A stretch of 64,000 bases of DNA from Homalodisca vitripennis. Lineage: Eukaryota > Arthropoda > Insecta > Hemiptera > Cicadellidae. Below the pieces are notes generated by a model. That model saw only the letters and a program-made list of their open reading frames with translations. It was not told where the DNA came from and searched no databases. Positions 19,771 through 29,101 of this stretch are shown piece after piece. Position 1 is the first letter of the stretch, and every line of letters begins with the position of its first letter. The stretch lies in assembly GCF_021130785.1 (NCBI RefSeq), contig NC_060207.1:98783001-98847000 (forward strand), in the 5' to 3' direction. The position numbers were made by a program, and so were the translations under genes.

Positions 19771-20694
19771 ATGGCATCGTCCATTTCAAGCAAAAACTAT
19801 TGTCGTGTCTGTGTTAGAGAAGTTGTGAATAAGGGCGTGGAATGCGATGGAGCCTGCAAACGATGGTTCCATCCTGAGTGCGTCAGAATAACTCCGGCGG
19901 AATACAGGAAAATAGCTGATGGCACCCAGAAAACATGGAAATGCGAGCGTGTAGACTGCAACGTTAACACGGATGACCTATCTTTAAAAATTGATCATCT
20001 GAACGACCAATTCGCTATAATAGTGCAGAAACTCGATAAGCTTGACAAAATTGACGGTATAATTGCAGGAATTTCGGAAATCAAGACCGATATCCAAGCT
20101 ATTAAGGCTACTGTGGATTTATTGGAACCGAGAGTGACCTCAAATGAGACGGATATTAAAGTAATCCACGACGAGATAGCCAAAATCAAGCAGACACGAG
20201 AAAATTACAGTGGGGGTGAATCTGAGGAGATTGTCATCCAAGAAATCAACGAGCGTCTATTTCGGAAACGGAATATCATTATCTTTAACCTCAAGGAGAG
20301 CTTGAGCAGGGACACCAAAACTAAAAAGGAGCATGACACTTTGCTGATTTCAAAGGTAATTGATGCCTTGAATATCGGCATTCATGTCAACGGCCTAAAA
20401 ATTTTCAGGTTGGGCAAGCCATTAAAAGATAAAGATAGACCACTGAAAGTTGTTTTTTGTTCGGTAGAAGACGCGATGCAGTTCGTTAGCGGCTTCTCTA
20501 AAGAGGCAATTTCTGACGTTGATCCCGCCCTCTCTGACATTTCTATATCGAGAGATCGCACCATGAAGGAACGGCAATATCTTAAGAAGCTGAGGGATGA
20601 ACTGGGGAGACGCAGGATGAATGGGGAAAGTAACATCACTATACGTTACTTGAAAGGATCACCCTGTATAACTACCTTCGAGCCAAAAAACTAG
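19771..20694 (+). CDS. Non-LTR element ORF1 protein with PHD finger and coiled coil
   Basis: This 307-residue protein carries an N-terminal C4HC3 PHD-type finger (C11, C14, C25, C29, H34, C37, C58, C63). A heptad-rich coiled coil spans about 70-145, suitable for multimerisation. An RRM-like region follows at about 165-250 (KRNIIIFNLKES...RPLKVVF). PHD-containing ORF1 proteins are known from CR1-group elements, where they are thought to bind RNA and form the ribonucleoprotein. The frame is intact, with a true ATG at 19771. The last codons read CCA AAA AAC TAG. The A AAA AAC heptamer and the -1 position of ORF2 suggest that a fraction of ribosomes shift into ORF2. Confidence 0.85.
   Translation: MASSISSKNYCRVCVREVVNKGVECDGACKRWFHPECVRITPAEYRKIADGTQKTWKCERVDCNVNTDDLSLKIDHLNDQFAIIVQKLDKLDKIDGIIAGISEIKTDIQAIKATVDLLEPRVTSNETDIKVIHDEIAKIKQTRENYSGGESEEIVIQEINERLFRKRNIIIFNLKESLSRDTKTKKEHDTLLISKVIDALNIGIHVNGLKIFRLGKPLKDKDRPLKVVFCSVEDAMQFVSGFSKEAISDVDPALSDISISRDRTMKERQYLKKLRDELGRRRMNGESNITIRYLKGSPCITTFEPKN
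20685..20691 (+). other. Predicted -1 ribosomal frameshift heptamer A AAA AAC between ORF1 and ORF2
   Basis: In the ORF1 frame the heptamer reads A AAA AAC and is followed directly by the TAG stop. A -1 slip enters the ORF2 frame, which is open from this point without any ATG before the endonuclease starts. No clear downstream hairpin was found by eye. Confidence 0.6.
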
Positions 20695-22883
20695 AAAATG
20701 CTGGGGTAAACCAGTCAGCTTTGGAACTCTATTTCCGAAATGTCAACGGCTTAAGGACAAAGTTTACCTCATTGAAACAATCACTATCTGTCTGCCATAA
20801 TTATGATATATTAATACTGGTTGAAACTAATTTATCTGCCGACATTTGTAGTGTTGAGCTTGGTTTGCAGAATTATAATATATTTCGTTGTGATCGTTCA
20901 GAACTGACCTCATCTAAGGTTAGCGGGGGAGGTGTTTTGCTTGCAATAAAGGATAACATACTATCCCAAGAAATCATACCAAAGAATAGATCTGTAGAAT
21001 GTGTTTTTGCTACTGTCAAATTATCATCTAGTCATCGGATGCTGGTCGGCGGAGTCTACCTTCCACCTAACATGCCCTCAAGCCAATACTTTGATTTTGC
21101 CTCAATTGTCGAAGAGCTGCTCTTCACCTCTGAAAATTTTGAACCTATCCTGTTGTTGGGCGATTTTAACCTCCCCAACGCGGATTGGGATCCTCTCGGC
21201 TCTCAAATTCATGATCCTGCGAGCCAGCCAATCAAAGATCTTGCCCATATCTTCCATCTTACACAGGTCAACGGTGTTAACAACGACCGTGGAATATTAC
21301 TGGATCTAGTTTTCTCTTCCAGGATAGACATCAGTGTCCGAAGGTCTCTTGATCGCCTTGTTCAGGTGGAATCACATCATCCAGCTCTCGATATTACCGT
21401 TCCATGTTTCAGACCAGTCACTGATAATAACAGGACCCATATCTACGACTTTAGGAGGAGTGATCTGTTTGAGATATTTAGAGTGATTCAGGGTTGGCCG
21501 TATCCGGAACTGAGCAACGTGATGGGGGATAGTGTGGAGACAGCATTCATTGATTTTTGTGGTTCTCTCAGTGGGGTGATCAGGGACTTGACCCCCACGA
21601 AAGTACTTGGAAAACGCAACTTCCCTTGTTGGTTTTCATTAGAGCTGAAGGCACTAGTCATTTTGAAAAAGAAGCTGCACGTCAAGTTCAAAAAGTCATT
21701 AAAAGACTCTGACTACTTGGAATTTCGTAGTGTTCGTGCAAGGTGTAGGACTCTATCCGCCTCCTGTTACAGGGACTATATACTTCGTATTGAAAACTCC
21801 ATACCAAGCAATGTGAAGGTCTTCTGGGGACACATCAGGAATATGAAACGCAAGTCTTCAGCACTTTCCAACCTGTACCTTGACAACGTGACAGCGGACA
21901 CCCCTAAAGGCATATGTGACTTGTTTGCTTCTTATTTCTCTTCTGTATACAGGCTCCCACAAACACTTCCAGTTCCTTTGGAGCTGGAAACCTCATTCCA
22001 TCTGTCAGGTTTTCACATCTCATGTGAAGAAGTGGAGGAGACATTAGCTGGGCTGGATGAAAGGAAGGGCGCGGGGCCAGATGGGATTCCCCCAGTAGTA
22101 TTGAAGTTTTGTAGTGGTATCTTGGCTCCACATGTCACCCAATATTTCAATGCTCTTCTAACTCTGGGCATTTTCCCTAAGAACCTGAAGTCGAGCTTTA
22201 TTGCACCTATCCTGAAAAGTGGTGATCCAGTAAATGCCAAGAACTACAGACCTGTTGCAATTCAGCCTGCCCTAGCCAAAGTTTTTGAGTCCTTGGTCTT
22301 ACGTAGACTTTCATTTGAAGCCAAGAACATCATCTCTCCAGCTCAACACGGTTTTATGAAGGGAAGGTCGGCAACAACCAATCTCGTGACTTTGCAGAAT
22401 GACATTACATCCTCCTTCAGATTGGGCCACCAGGTCGATTGCGTTTATCTTGATTTGTCAAAGGCTTTCGACAGGATAAGCCACATTCATCTCCTAGCAA
22501 AACTTAGGACTTGGGGAGTGACTGGATCTCTCTTGATGTGGTTCGAGAGTTACCTGGCGAATCGTCTCCTCGTCGTGCGTCATGCCGGTGAGACATCTTT
22601 TGCATTTGAGGCGGTGTCTGGGGTGCCTCAGGGTTCTCTGCTGGGACCTGCCCTTTTTTCTATCTTCATTAATGACCTTCAGAATGTCGTCACATCGTCT
22701 AGCCTGTTAATGTTCGCGGATGACGCCAAGGTATATAGGGAGATATCCACACTTCAAGACTGCGCCTCTCTGCAATCTGACTTGGAAAGTGTCGTCTCCT
22801 GGTGTGTGCGGGATGGCATGGATATAAATTTCGCAAAGTGCTCTGTGGTCTCATTCCATCGCTCAGCTAGGGTGTTGTACTGA
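20691..22883 (+). pseudogene. Non-LTR element ORF2: endonuclease and reverse transcriptase, broken at the 3' side
   Basis: The apurinic-type endonuclease occupies about the first 225 residues, with landmarks FRNVNGLRTK, ILVETNL, LLLGDFNLPNADW and VESHHPALD. The reverse transcriptase covers about residues 430-700, including AQHGFMKGRS, VYLDLSKAFD, GVPQGSLLGP and the catalytic FADDAK. It nicks the target and primes cDNA synthesis on it. No ATG precedes the endonuclease; a convincing methionine appears only about 100 residues in. This fits expression by -1 shift from ORF1 or termination-reinitiation. At 22881 a TGA ends the frame, while the C-terminal region continues in another frame. A deletion or frameshift around 22865-22880 is inferred. 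Confidence 0.85.
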
Positions 22884-23518
22884 ATCGCTCAAGTACAGTT
22901 AAGGATTTGGGAGTTATCTTGTCCTCGTCACTGAGCCCTGAACAGCATCTGTCTGCAATTACTAGGAAAGCCACTATTGCCCTCGGTCTTATATTTAGGA
23001 CTTCTCGAGATGGGTTTTCACCATGGACACTTCGGGCCCTGTACGTCCAGTTGGTTCGACCAATATTGGAATACTGTTCGCCTGTATGGTCTCCCTACCT
23101 GTTGGGTCAGGTTGAACTCGTTGAAAGAATTCAGATAAGATTCATCAGGCTGATTGGGTTGAGACTTGGATTTGCCTACGACGGGGTTCCTGTTGAAGAT
23201 CTGCAACGCCACTTTGGGCTCCTACCCTTGAGCACCAGACGCCAAATTGCTGACCTGATGTTCTTGAAGAAGATTTTGTCGTCGTCTTGTGATTCCCCGA
23301 GACTTTTAGAGAGGATCAATCTTCGTTGTCCCCGACCATCTTCAAGATCTGTGCAGCTTTTCGAGAGGGAATTCCTCGCTACGAACTATGCGTACAACAG
23401 TACAATACCGAGAATTCACAGGTTGGGAAATGGTCTTCCTGCGCATATTGATTTGTTCAGCATGTCCGACACATCATTCAAGAGGGAGGTCACTAAATAT
23501 CTCTCTGGCCACACGTGA
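22880..23518 (+). pseudogene. Non-LTR element ORF2, C-terminal part in a shifted frame
   Basis: About 210 residues match the region after the RT catalytic domain of Jockey/CR1-group proteins: VKDLGVIL at the start, then LRALYVQLVRPILEYCSPVW, and the terminal region with FKREVTKYL. It joins the previous frame within about 20 bp of its TGA, so the two were one gene. Some family residues around the joint seem to be missing, suggesting a small deletion rather than only a single-base change. It ends at 23518 with TGA. Confidence 0.8.
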
Positions 23519-24177
23519 AACTCTGACACTGAACGTTATATTTTGCTTGCTGTTTTTTTGTTTTTGTTTTTTTTTGTTAACACTTTTGTTTATATTTAAT
23601 GGCATCAAACCCTGCATGTATTGTCGCATATTGTATATTTCACTGAATAGAGATGGTTTCTTGTGAATGTTATATATTGCTTGCTATTTTCTTAACACTT
23701 TTGTTCATATATTATTATAATAGCATCAAAATTTGCATGTATTGTAGCATGTTTTATATTTTGCTAAATGGAAATGGTTTCTTGTGATTTTTTTATATAT
23801 ATCAATGAACATAGGCTACGCTAATCTTTATTTTTTTCTTTCGTATTGTATTTGTTCATATGCATATGTATGTCTCAGTAGTATATAAGTAACTCTATAT
23901 TTTATACGCTACCGGTACTTTAATTAAGTCTTTTTTACGGTTCCACCTTCATGTTGCACTTGTTTATGAACTATATTGCTGTTGTAATTTTTCTTTTTAT
24001 TCACGATGTTGATGTTATTTGGCACTTGTTTTGCTTATTTTTTTGCTTCTGTTTGCTTTAGCATGTATGCATGTAAACTATTTATGTAAGTTGTTTATAT
24101 CAAGCCTCTTGTATTTTCTCAATACCTATAACAAATGTGAAATGGTGTATACCGTATGTAAATAAATAAATAAATAA
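23519..24177 (+). other. 3' untranslated region and (AAAT)n tail of the non-LTR element
   Basis: AT-rich, non-coding. It contains an internal near-duplication: TTATATTTTGCTTGC-like and TAATGGCATCAAAC-like blocks recur about 130 bp apart, near 23537 and 23668. The tail is at 24158-24177. Confidence 0.7.
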
Positions 24178-25445
24178 ATAAGCCGCGTAGGCTTGTTATC
24201 CTATTCCTAAAATTAGTAATTCGGTGCGTAGGATAGGTTAACAACAGCTTATAGGTTATCCCGTTTGGTGACAGTAGTGTATCTATCAAATATAGGTTCT
24301 ATTACCTTTCACTACCTGTCCTAGTTTGCAAACGTGTACTTTGCATCCTATAAGCCGCGTAGGCTTGTTATCCTATTCCTAAAATTGATAATTCGGTGCG
24401 TAGGATAGGTTAACAGCAGCTTATAGGTTATCCCGTTTGGTGACAGTAGTGTATCTATCAAATGTAAGTTCTATTACCTTTCACTACCTGTCCTAGTTTG
24501 CAAACGTGTATTTTGCATCCTATAAGCCGCGTAGGCTTGTTATCCTATTCCTAAAATTGATAATTCGGTGCGTAGGATAGGTTAACAGCAGCTTATAGGT
24601 TATCCCGTTTGTTGACAGTAGTGTATCTATCAAATATAGGTTCTATTACCTTTCACTACCTGTCCTAGTTTGTAAACGTGTATTTTGCATCCTATAAGCC
24701 GCGTAGGCTTGTTATCCTATTCCTAAAATTAATAATTCGGTGCGTAGGATAGGTTAACAGCAGCTTATAGGTTATCTCGTTTGGTGACAGTAGTGTATCT
24801 ATCAAATATAGGTTCTATTACGTTTCACTACCTGTCCTAGTCTGCAAACGTGTATTTTGCATCCTATAAGCCGCGTAGGCTTGTTATCCTATTCCTAAAA
24901 TTAATAATTCGGTGCGTAGGATAGGTTAACAGCAGCTTATAGGTTATCTCGTTTGGTGACAGTAGTGTATCTATCAAATATAGGTTCTATTACCTTTCAC
25001 TACCTGTCCTAGTTTGTAAACGTGTATTTTGCATCCTATAAGCCGCATAGGCTTGTTATCCTATTCCTAAAATTAATAATTCAGTGCGTAGGATAGGTTA
25101 ACAGCAGCTTATAGGTTATTGCGGTTAGCGCCAGTAGCGTATCTATTCATTATAGGTTACACTACCCTTCACTACCTATCCTAGTTTGCAAACGCGTATT
25201 TTGCATCCTATAAGCCGCGTAGGTTTGTGATCCTATTCCTAAAATTGATAATTCGGTGCGTAGGATAGGTTAAGACCAGCTTATAGGCTATCTCGTCTAG
25301 TGACAGTAGAGTATCTATTAAATATAGGTTCTATTACCTTTCACTACCTGTCCTAGTTTGCAAACGCATATTTTGCATCCTATAAGCTGTATAGGTTTGT
25401 TATCCTATTCTTAAAAGTTAATAGTTTGGTGCATAAGATAAGTTA
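24178..25445 (+). repeat. 172-bp tandem array in the 5' LTR, right part
   Basis: Landmark positions 24182, 24354, 24526, 24698, 24870, 25042, 25214 and 25386 are spaced exactly 172, giving seven full units. The last two junction units are more diverged. Together with the left part this makes ten full units. Confidence 0.95.
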
Positions 25446-26062
25446 GGTGTATGTACTTGGTCAATCTACTAGATATAGCATATATAAACCTTTCTATAGC
25501 TCATGATAATATATTTTGCTTACTTTAAGTCGTGTAGGCCTAATAGCCTAAGCTCAAAGTTATTGATCAACGCCAGGATAGGCTGGGAACTTAATTTAGG
25601 CTATCTAGGTAACAGCCTTGTTTACAGATATATTATTCATTGGCTTAATAAACCTCTGAATTCTCAGCCCGGTTTCTAAATAATATTTGTTTGGTGCCCT
25701 GTAAATCGCATAAGCTTTACTTCTTACTTCGAAGAGTATGCTTCAAAGTGAATGTTGGGTTGTAGGCTATAACAAACTTTTAATGCTTGTTAATATTAGC
25801 ATATTTGATACTAAGGGCTTAAAGAGGAAAATAGTACACACGAAATACCTGTATTATTGCTGAACAAGGATACTTGTATTAAATAACCTAAATATATTTG
25901 CTTGAAGGGATTTAGCTGCTTCACAGGAGAGAGATATAACACAAGACTTCCCTTAGACATTTTGCTTCCAGCTTAACTTATAAACTTATACGTTAACGTT
26001 AGTCTTGTTAGTATAGAGAAGGAATCTGTTGGTTTAATATATTTAATATTTTATTCTGATAC

Positions 26063-26172
26063 TATAAAGTCAAAACATAACCTCAGCTTAACACAGCACA
26101 ACAACACACTGAAGGAAGAAGAAACGAGCAGACGATACTGAGACCGGTTTGAGCCAACGGCTGTGGAATAAA
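26063..26172 (+). promoter_or_regulatory. Candidate LTR core: TATA-like box, initiator and polyadenylation signal
   Basis: TATAAAG at 26063-26069, TCAGCT initiator-like sequence at 26083, AATAAA at 26167-26172. The same sites lie in the 3' LTR (TATAAAG 35878-35884, AATAAA 35982-35987). If correct, R spans roughly 26085-26190 and the 172-bp array lies in U3. This assignment is inference. Another TATAAAA (26551) lies too close to the LTR end to define R. Confidence 0.4.
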
Positions 26173-26587
26173 GATCTCGCGGACCACCGATATTAAAAAT
26201 CTGTTTTTCTCACGCACAAATAATTGTCAAATAGTCGTCGTTACAATAGGATTTATTTTTAAACGTCGCATTCTAGAACGGGGCATTGACAGCTCTAATC
26301 AACATTTATCCACGTAAAATCGCGAAACATAGAACAGAAAACTGTGATGATATCGTTCTATTGAAGAGTGCGAATAACTGAATTCGCTCTGAACGAGTCT
26401 GAGATTTTCTGTTCACTCACGTTTAACCTTGTGTATCATATCGATCTCTACCAGCGTACGGTGAGGGCGCGGGTAAGATAGAAATAGCTATAAGTCGATA
26501 TCACAACCCTGGAATAGAACCCAGCACGACTGCAACTATCAGGGCAGACGATATAAAAGCGATTTCACCGAAACACCTCACATAAAA

Positions 26588-26600
26588 TGGCGCCCGAACA
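26588..26600 (+). promoter_or_regulatory. Primer-binding site, tRNA-Lys type
   Basis: TGGCGCCCGAACA lies 5 bp after the LTR end. It matches the 3' end complement of tRNA-Lys used by lentiviruses and several Gypsy elements; the match weakens after 13 bases. Confidence 0.8.
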
Positions 26601-26691
26601 ATTGGACTGAAAAGAATAGAAATCGAAAGACAAAATACTAAGTGATACGACAGAGACAACTTAAAATACACAAACTTACTGCGAATAACTA

Positions 26692-27579
26692 TTGAAAATG
26701 GATCTATACATTTTAAGGTTTCTGAGAACCATTCTAAACCTTCTTGGATGGAACGTATTTTGGATGTATATTAATGGAGGAGAAAGCGGTACTACAAGCG
26801 ATACAAAGAAAACAGATTCAAAAACAACGAAGCCTCCGCCTACGACGTCTACTTCTACTGGAGTAATACCAAAGACCGTTCAAACAGGACATCCGATAAA
26901 TCCTCAGACTTTGGTAACTCCAAGCGCCGATGACGGCAATATATCAACCGACTTGGATGCAAGGGTTAGCTGGGTTTATAAGCTCACCAAACCGCAGCTA
27001 CAAGCTGAACTTAATAAATATGGAGTACCGAATGACGGAAATAGCCAACAGATGCGAGCAGAATTAGTGCGATTAGCACTAAGTGGGATTGCGAAGAGCC
27101 CTTCCCTCGGATTTGCTCCTACGGAATATGGAAGTGTGAGTCGAGCAACGAGCGGCGAAACTCTCCCAAATAACGAAAATGTGCAATCGAAGACAGGAAC
27201 AGAGATGGAAGTTATTAGAGAGATGCTTGGTCTCCCGCCTACCGCTACGTTCGAAGAAGTTAAGCGAATAATGTCAGGAGCTGTAAGACCACAGTCCCAA
27301 CTCGTAGCGACTAGAGCAACTACTTTCGAACAAACAACCCCGAGAGAGTTGAGCCAGAATTCAGAGTATGAATTGATGGCATCCCGGAACGTACATCCAT
27401 CAAACTCGCTACCACACAACAGTATTACGAGTTCACTAATACGCAGTCAGGAAACATGGCGTCTGGTTTCGAGAGTAACCCACACAGCATTTCAGACACC
27501 GCTACATTGTGCAATATGGTGCGCAAATGGAATCTTCGTTTTGATGGCAGGAGAGATACTGACGCCATATTGTTCTTAG
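26692..27579 (+). CDS. Gag-leader ORF with SAP-like domain
   Basis: This 295-residue frame starts at an ATG about 90 bp after the primer-binding site. Residues 1-30 are unusually hydrophobic for Gag (LYILRFLRTILNLLGWNVFW). A Thr/Pro/Ser-rich linker follows. Residues about 95-130 (LTKPQLQAELNKYGVPNDG to RAELVRLAL) fit the two-helix SAP motif seen at the N-terminus of many insect Gypsy Gag proteins. The end overlaps gag (27456-28484), which lies in the -1 frame. The last ~70 codons look like overlap filler. The two frames were probably one Gag; no slippery heptamer was found in the overlap, so a fixed frameshift or independent initiation at the gag ATG is more likely than programmed shifting. 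Confidence 0.65.
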   Translation: MKMDLYILRFLRTILNLLGWNVFWMYINGGESGTTSDTKKTDSKTTKPPPTTSTSTGVIPKTVQTGHPINPQTLVTPSADDGNISTDLDARVSWVYKLTKPQLQAELNKYGVPNDGNSQQMRAELVRLALSGIAKSPSLGFAPTEYGSVSRATSGETLPNNENVQSKTGTEMEVIREMLGLPPTATFEEVKRIMSGAVRPQSQLVATRATTFEQTTPRELSQNSEYELMASRNVHPSNSLPHNSITSSLIRSQETWRLVSRVTHTAFQTPLHCAIWCANGIFVLMAGEILTPYCS

Positions 27580-28484
27580 AACGACTACACGAATTGATGG
27601 ATGCTTATGAAGTCCAACAAGATCGAATGCTAAAAGCTCTACCTGAACTGCTAAAAGAGAGTGCACTTTTGTGGTACAGAAATAATCGAGATATTTGGGC
27701 AAACTTTGTAGATTTTCTTCGAGACTTTCAGATACAGTACCTGCCACCGGGGTATATCGTTCATCTGGATGATGAAATTCGAAAACGAACCCAAGGCGAT
27801 GGAGAACTGTTTAAACAATACGTTGTTGCTCTGTCTACTCTCATCAGAAGAAGAGGAGGATTTTCGGAGACTGAGAAGTTAGAGAGAATCTACAATAATA
27901 CGCACCCGACGTATAAAATGTATGTTCGAAGGAGAGATTTCGTGAACTTAGCCGGACTAATGAAGGTTGCTGATGAGTATGAAACTTGTCTACGAGAAAA
28001 ACTTAATTATCGCCCTCCACCGAGTCCTGCTCAAGCGCTAGTTCCGGAAACAGCATTTCAAAGCAAAGGTAGATCTCAGCAACTGAAAGAAAGTTTTCAA
28101 GCATATGCCGTGTCTAGGACTGCACATCCCAGAACGGAAACTCAGGATAAACTTGAAACTGCGCAAACCAGGCCATCCGACAGCGGGCACCGGAAAGTAT
28201 CTTTCAATGAACCGTCCACCGATCAGAGAGCCACTACACACATGCAAACTTGTGACGACCAAAATAACCCGTCAAAGCCTAATAGTATACGAGGGATAGT
28301 ATGTTGGAATTGCGAAATACCAGGCCATCTCTATAGAAATTGTAGAAAACCAAGGAATTTGAAATGTTTCAACTGTAAGAAGCCAGGTGTTAAAACGACA
28401 TCATGTGATTGTAGGCAATCGGGAAACGAAGCGAGGACTTCGGGAGTTGGGGGTCACCGGAGTCGAAACCGAAGTCAAAACTGA
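27456..28484 (+). CDS. Gag (capsid and nucleocapsid)
   Basis: This 342-residue protein forms the virus-like particle. Residues about 25-170 form the retrotransposon gag (capsid) domain, with FDGRRDTDAILFLERLHEL, LKESALLWYRNN and FLRDFQIQYLPP. A polar linker follows, and the nucleocapsid carries one canonical CCHC knuckle (CWNCEIPGHLYRNC). A second knuckle at the same spacing lacks the histidine (CFNCKKPGVKTTSC, Val in place of His). The ATG is in good context (AAACATGG), and the -1 frame before it is open from 27372. The 3' end carries a -1 frameshift signal leading into protease. Confidence 0.88.
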   Translation: MASGFESNPHSISDTATLCNMVRKWNLRFDGRRDTDAILFLERLHELMDAYEVQQDRMLKALPELLKESALLWYRNNRDIWANFVDFLRDFQIQYLPPGYIVHLDDEIRKRTQGDGELFKQYVVALSTLIRRRGGFSETEKLERIYNNTHPTYKMYVRRRDFVNLAGLMKVADEYETCLREKLNYRPPPSPAQALVPETAFQSKGRSQQLKESFQAYAVSRTAHPRTETQDKLETAQTRPSDSGHRKVSFNEPSTDQRATTHMQTCDDQNNPSKPNSIRGIVCWNCEIPGHLYRNCRKPRNLKCFNCKKPGVKTTSCDCRQSGNEARTSGVGGHRSRNRSQN

Positions 28485-29101
28485 CTACCCCAAAAGAATG
28501 GAATGAATGGCTCGACAAAATTAAAAATTTTTGTGGCATGAACAATCGAATCGATATTGATGACCCAAGACCGTACACGAACGTGGAGATTTACGGAAGA
28601 AACTACAAAGCGTTGATTGATACCGGTGCAGTGGCGTCACTCATTAATGAAGAGGTAGCCGATTTCCTGGGGAAAGTGGGCGTTCTACCTGCGAGGAAAC
28701 AATTCAAAATCTCACTAGCCGACAATACTCAAGTGTCCGTCTCGAGCATATATCGCTTTAAATGCAGAATCACCGATCACGAGCTGGACGTAGCAACTGC
28801 GTATTTACCGTCGCTGACTGCCCCGATCATCCTGGGCATGGACCTGATCCGACCATTAAATTTGGTATCAGTTAACTGCGGCGGAGATCTATATGACAGT
28901 CGTGTGACCGACGTCAGCTGTATGAATAGCGACAGAGTACCAGAGGAGGTTAGTTCACTAGATGACGAAGAGAGACACATATTGAACGAATTTTTACAGG
29001 AAGAGCTTCCTAAATTCGAGTCCTGCTCGGGAAAAAACAACTTTGGAGCATCGAATCAAACTCAGCAAGAACGAACCGATAAAACAACGATACTATCCTA
29101 G
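28415..29101 (+). CDS. Retropepsin-like aspartic protease
   Basis: The frame is open from 28415, overlapping the end of gag by 70 nt, and has an internal ATG at 28538. The active-site motif LIDTGAVASLI (Asp-Thr-Gly) and the downstream flap/hydrophobic motif ILGMDL mark a retropepsin that cleaves Gag and Pol. Expression as a Gag-Pro fusion by -1 shift at 28421 is expected. The C-terminal part (EERHILNEFLQEELPKF) is the linker normally continuous with reverse transcriptase. Here the frame runs out at 29101 while RT is in another frame, because of an apparent one-base change in the A6 tract at 29032-29037. Confidence 0.85.
   Translation, partial: AIGKRSEDFGSWGSPESKPKSKLTTPKEWNEWLDKIKNFCGMNNRIDIDDPRPYTNVEIYGRNYKALIDTGAVASLINEEVADFLGKVGVLPARKQFKISLADNTQVSVSSIYRFKCRITDHELDVATAYLPSLTAPIILGMDLIRPLNLVSVNCGGDLYDSRVTDVSCMNSDRVPEEVSSLDDEERHILNEFLQEELPKFESCSGKNNFGASNQTQQERTDKTTILS
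28421..28476 (+). other. Gag-protease -1 frameshift signal: slippery heptamer plus stem
   Basis: G GGA AAC at 28421-28427 is in register with the gag frame. An 8-nt spacer follows, then GACTTCGG (28436-28443), which pairs perfectly with CCGAAGTC (28469-28476) across a 25-nt loop. The protease frame is the -1 frame and has been open only since 28415, immediately before the slip site. GGGAAAC is the gag-pro slip site of type D retroviruses. Confidence 0.75.

Larger units (their letters stand above)
19290..24177 (+). mobile_element. Non-LTR retrotransposon (CR1/Jockey-group) inserted in the 5' LTR array
   Basis: The element begins with a short AAGTAG repeat and ends with an (AAAT)n tail. It is flanked by ATAAG on both sides (19285-19289 and 24178-24182), a probable 5-bp target duplication that partly overlaps the tail. 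ORF1 has a PHD finger and ORF2 has endonuclease and reverse transcriptase. ORF2 is broken near 22870, so this copy is close to full length but not autonomous. The exact clade within the CR1/L2/Jockey group is not settled. Confidence 0.88.
18104..26582 (+). repeat. 5' LTR (interrupted)
   Basis: Starts TGTAAGGGTTC, ends CACCTCACA just before the primer-binding site. Without the non-LTR insertion and its duplicated target it measures about 3586 bp, long for a Gypsy LTR. It contains ten full 172-bp units split by the insertion. A GTGAGT splice-donor-like site (TTTTG-GTGAGT) lies at 18532-18537. Confidence 0.9.

Noticed and set aside
29032..29038. A AAA AAC heptamer at the end of the protease frame
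   Set aside because: It is in register for a -1 shift, but RT lies in the +1 frame, so slipping here would not reach pol.
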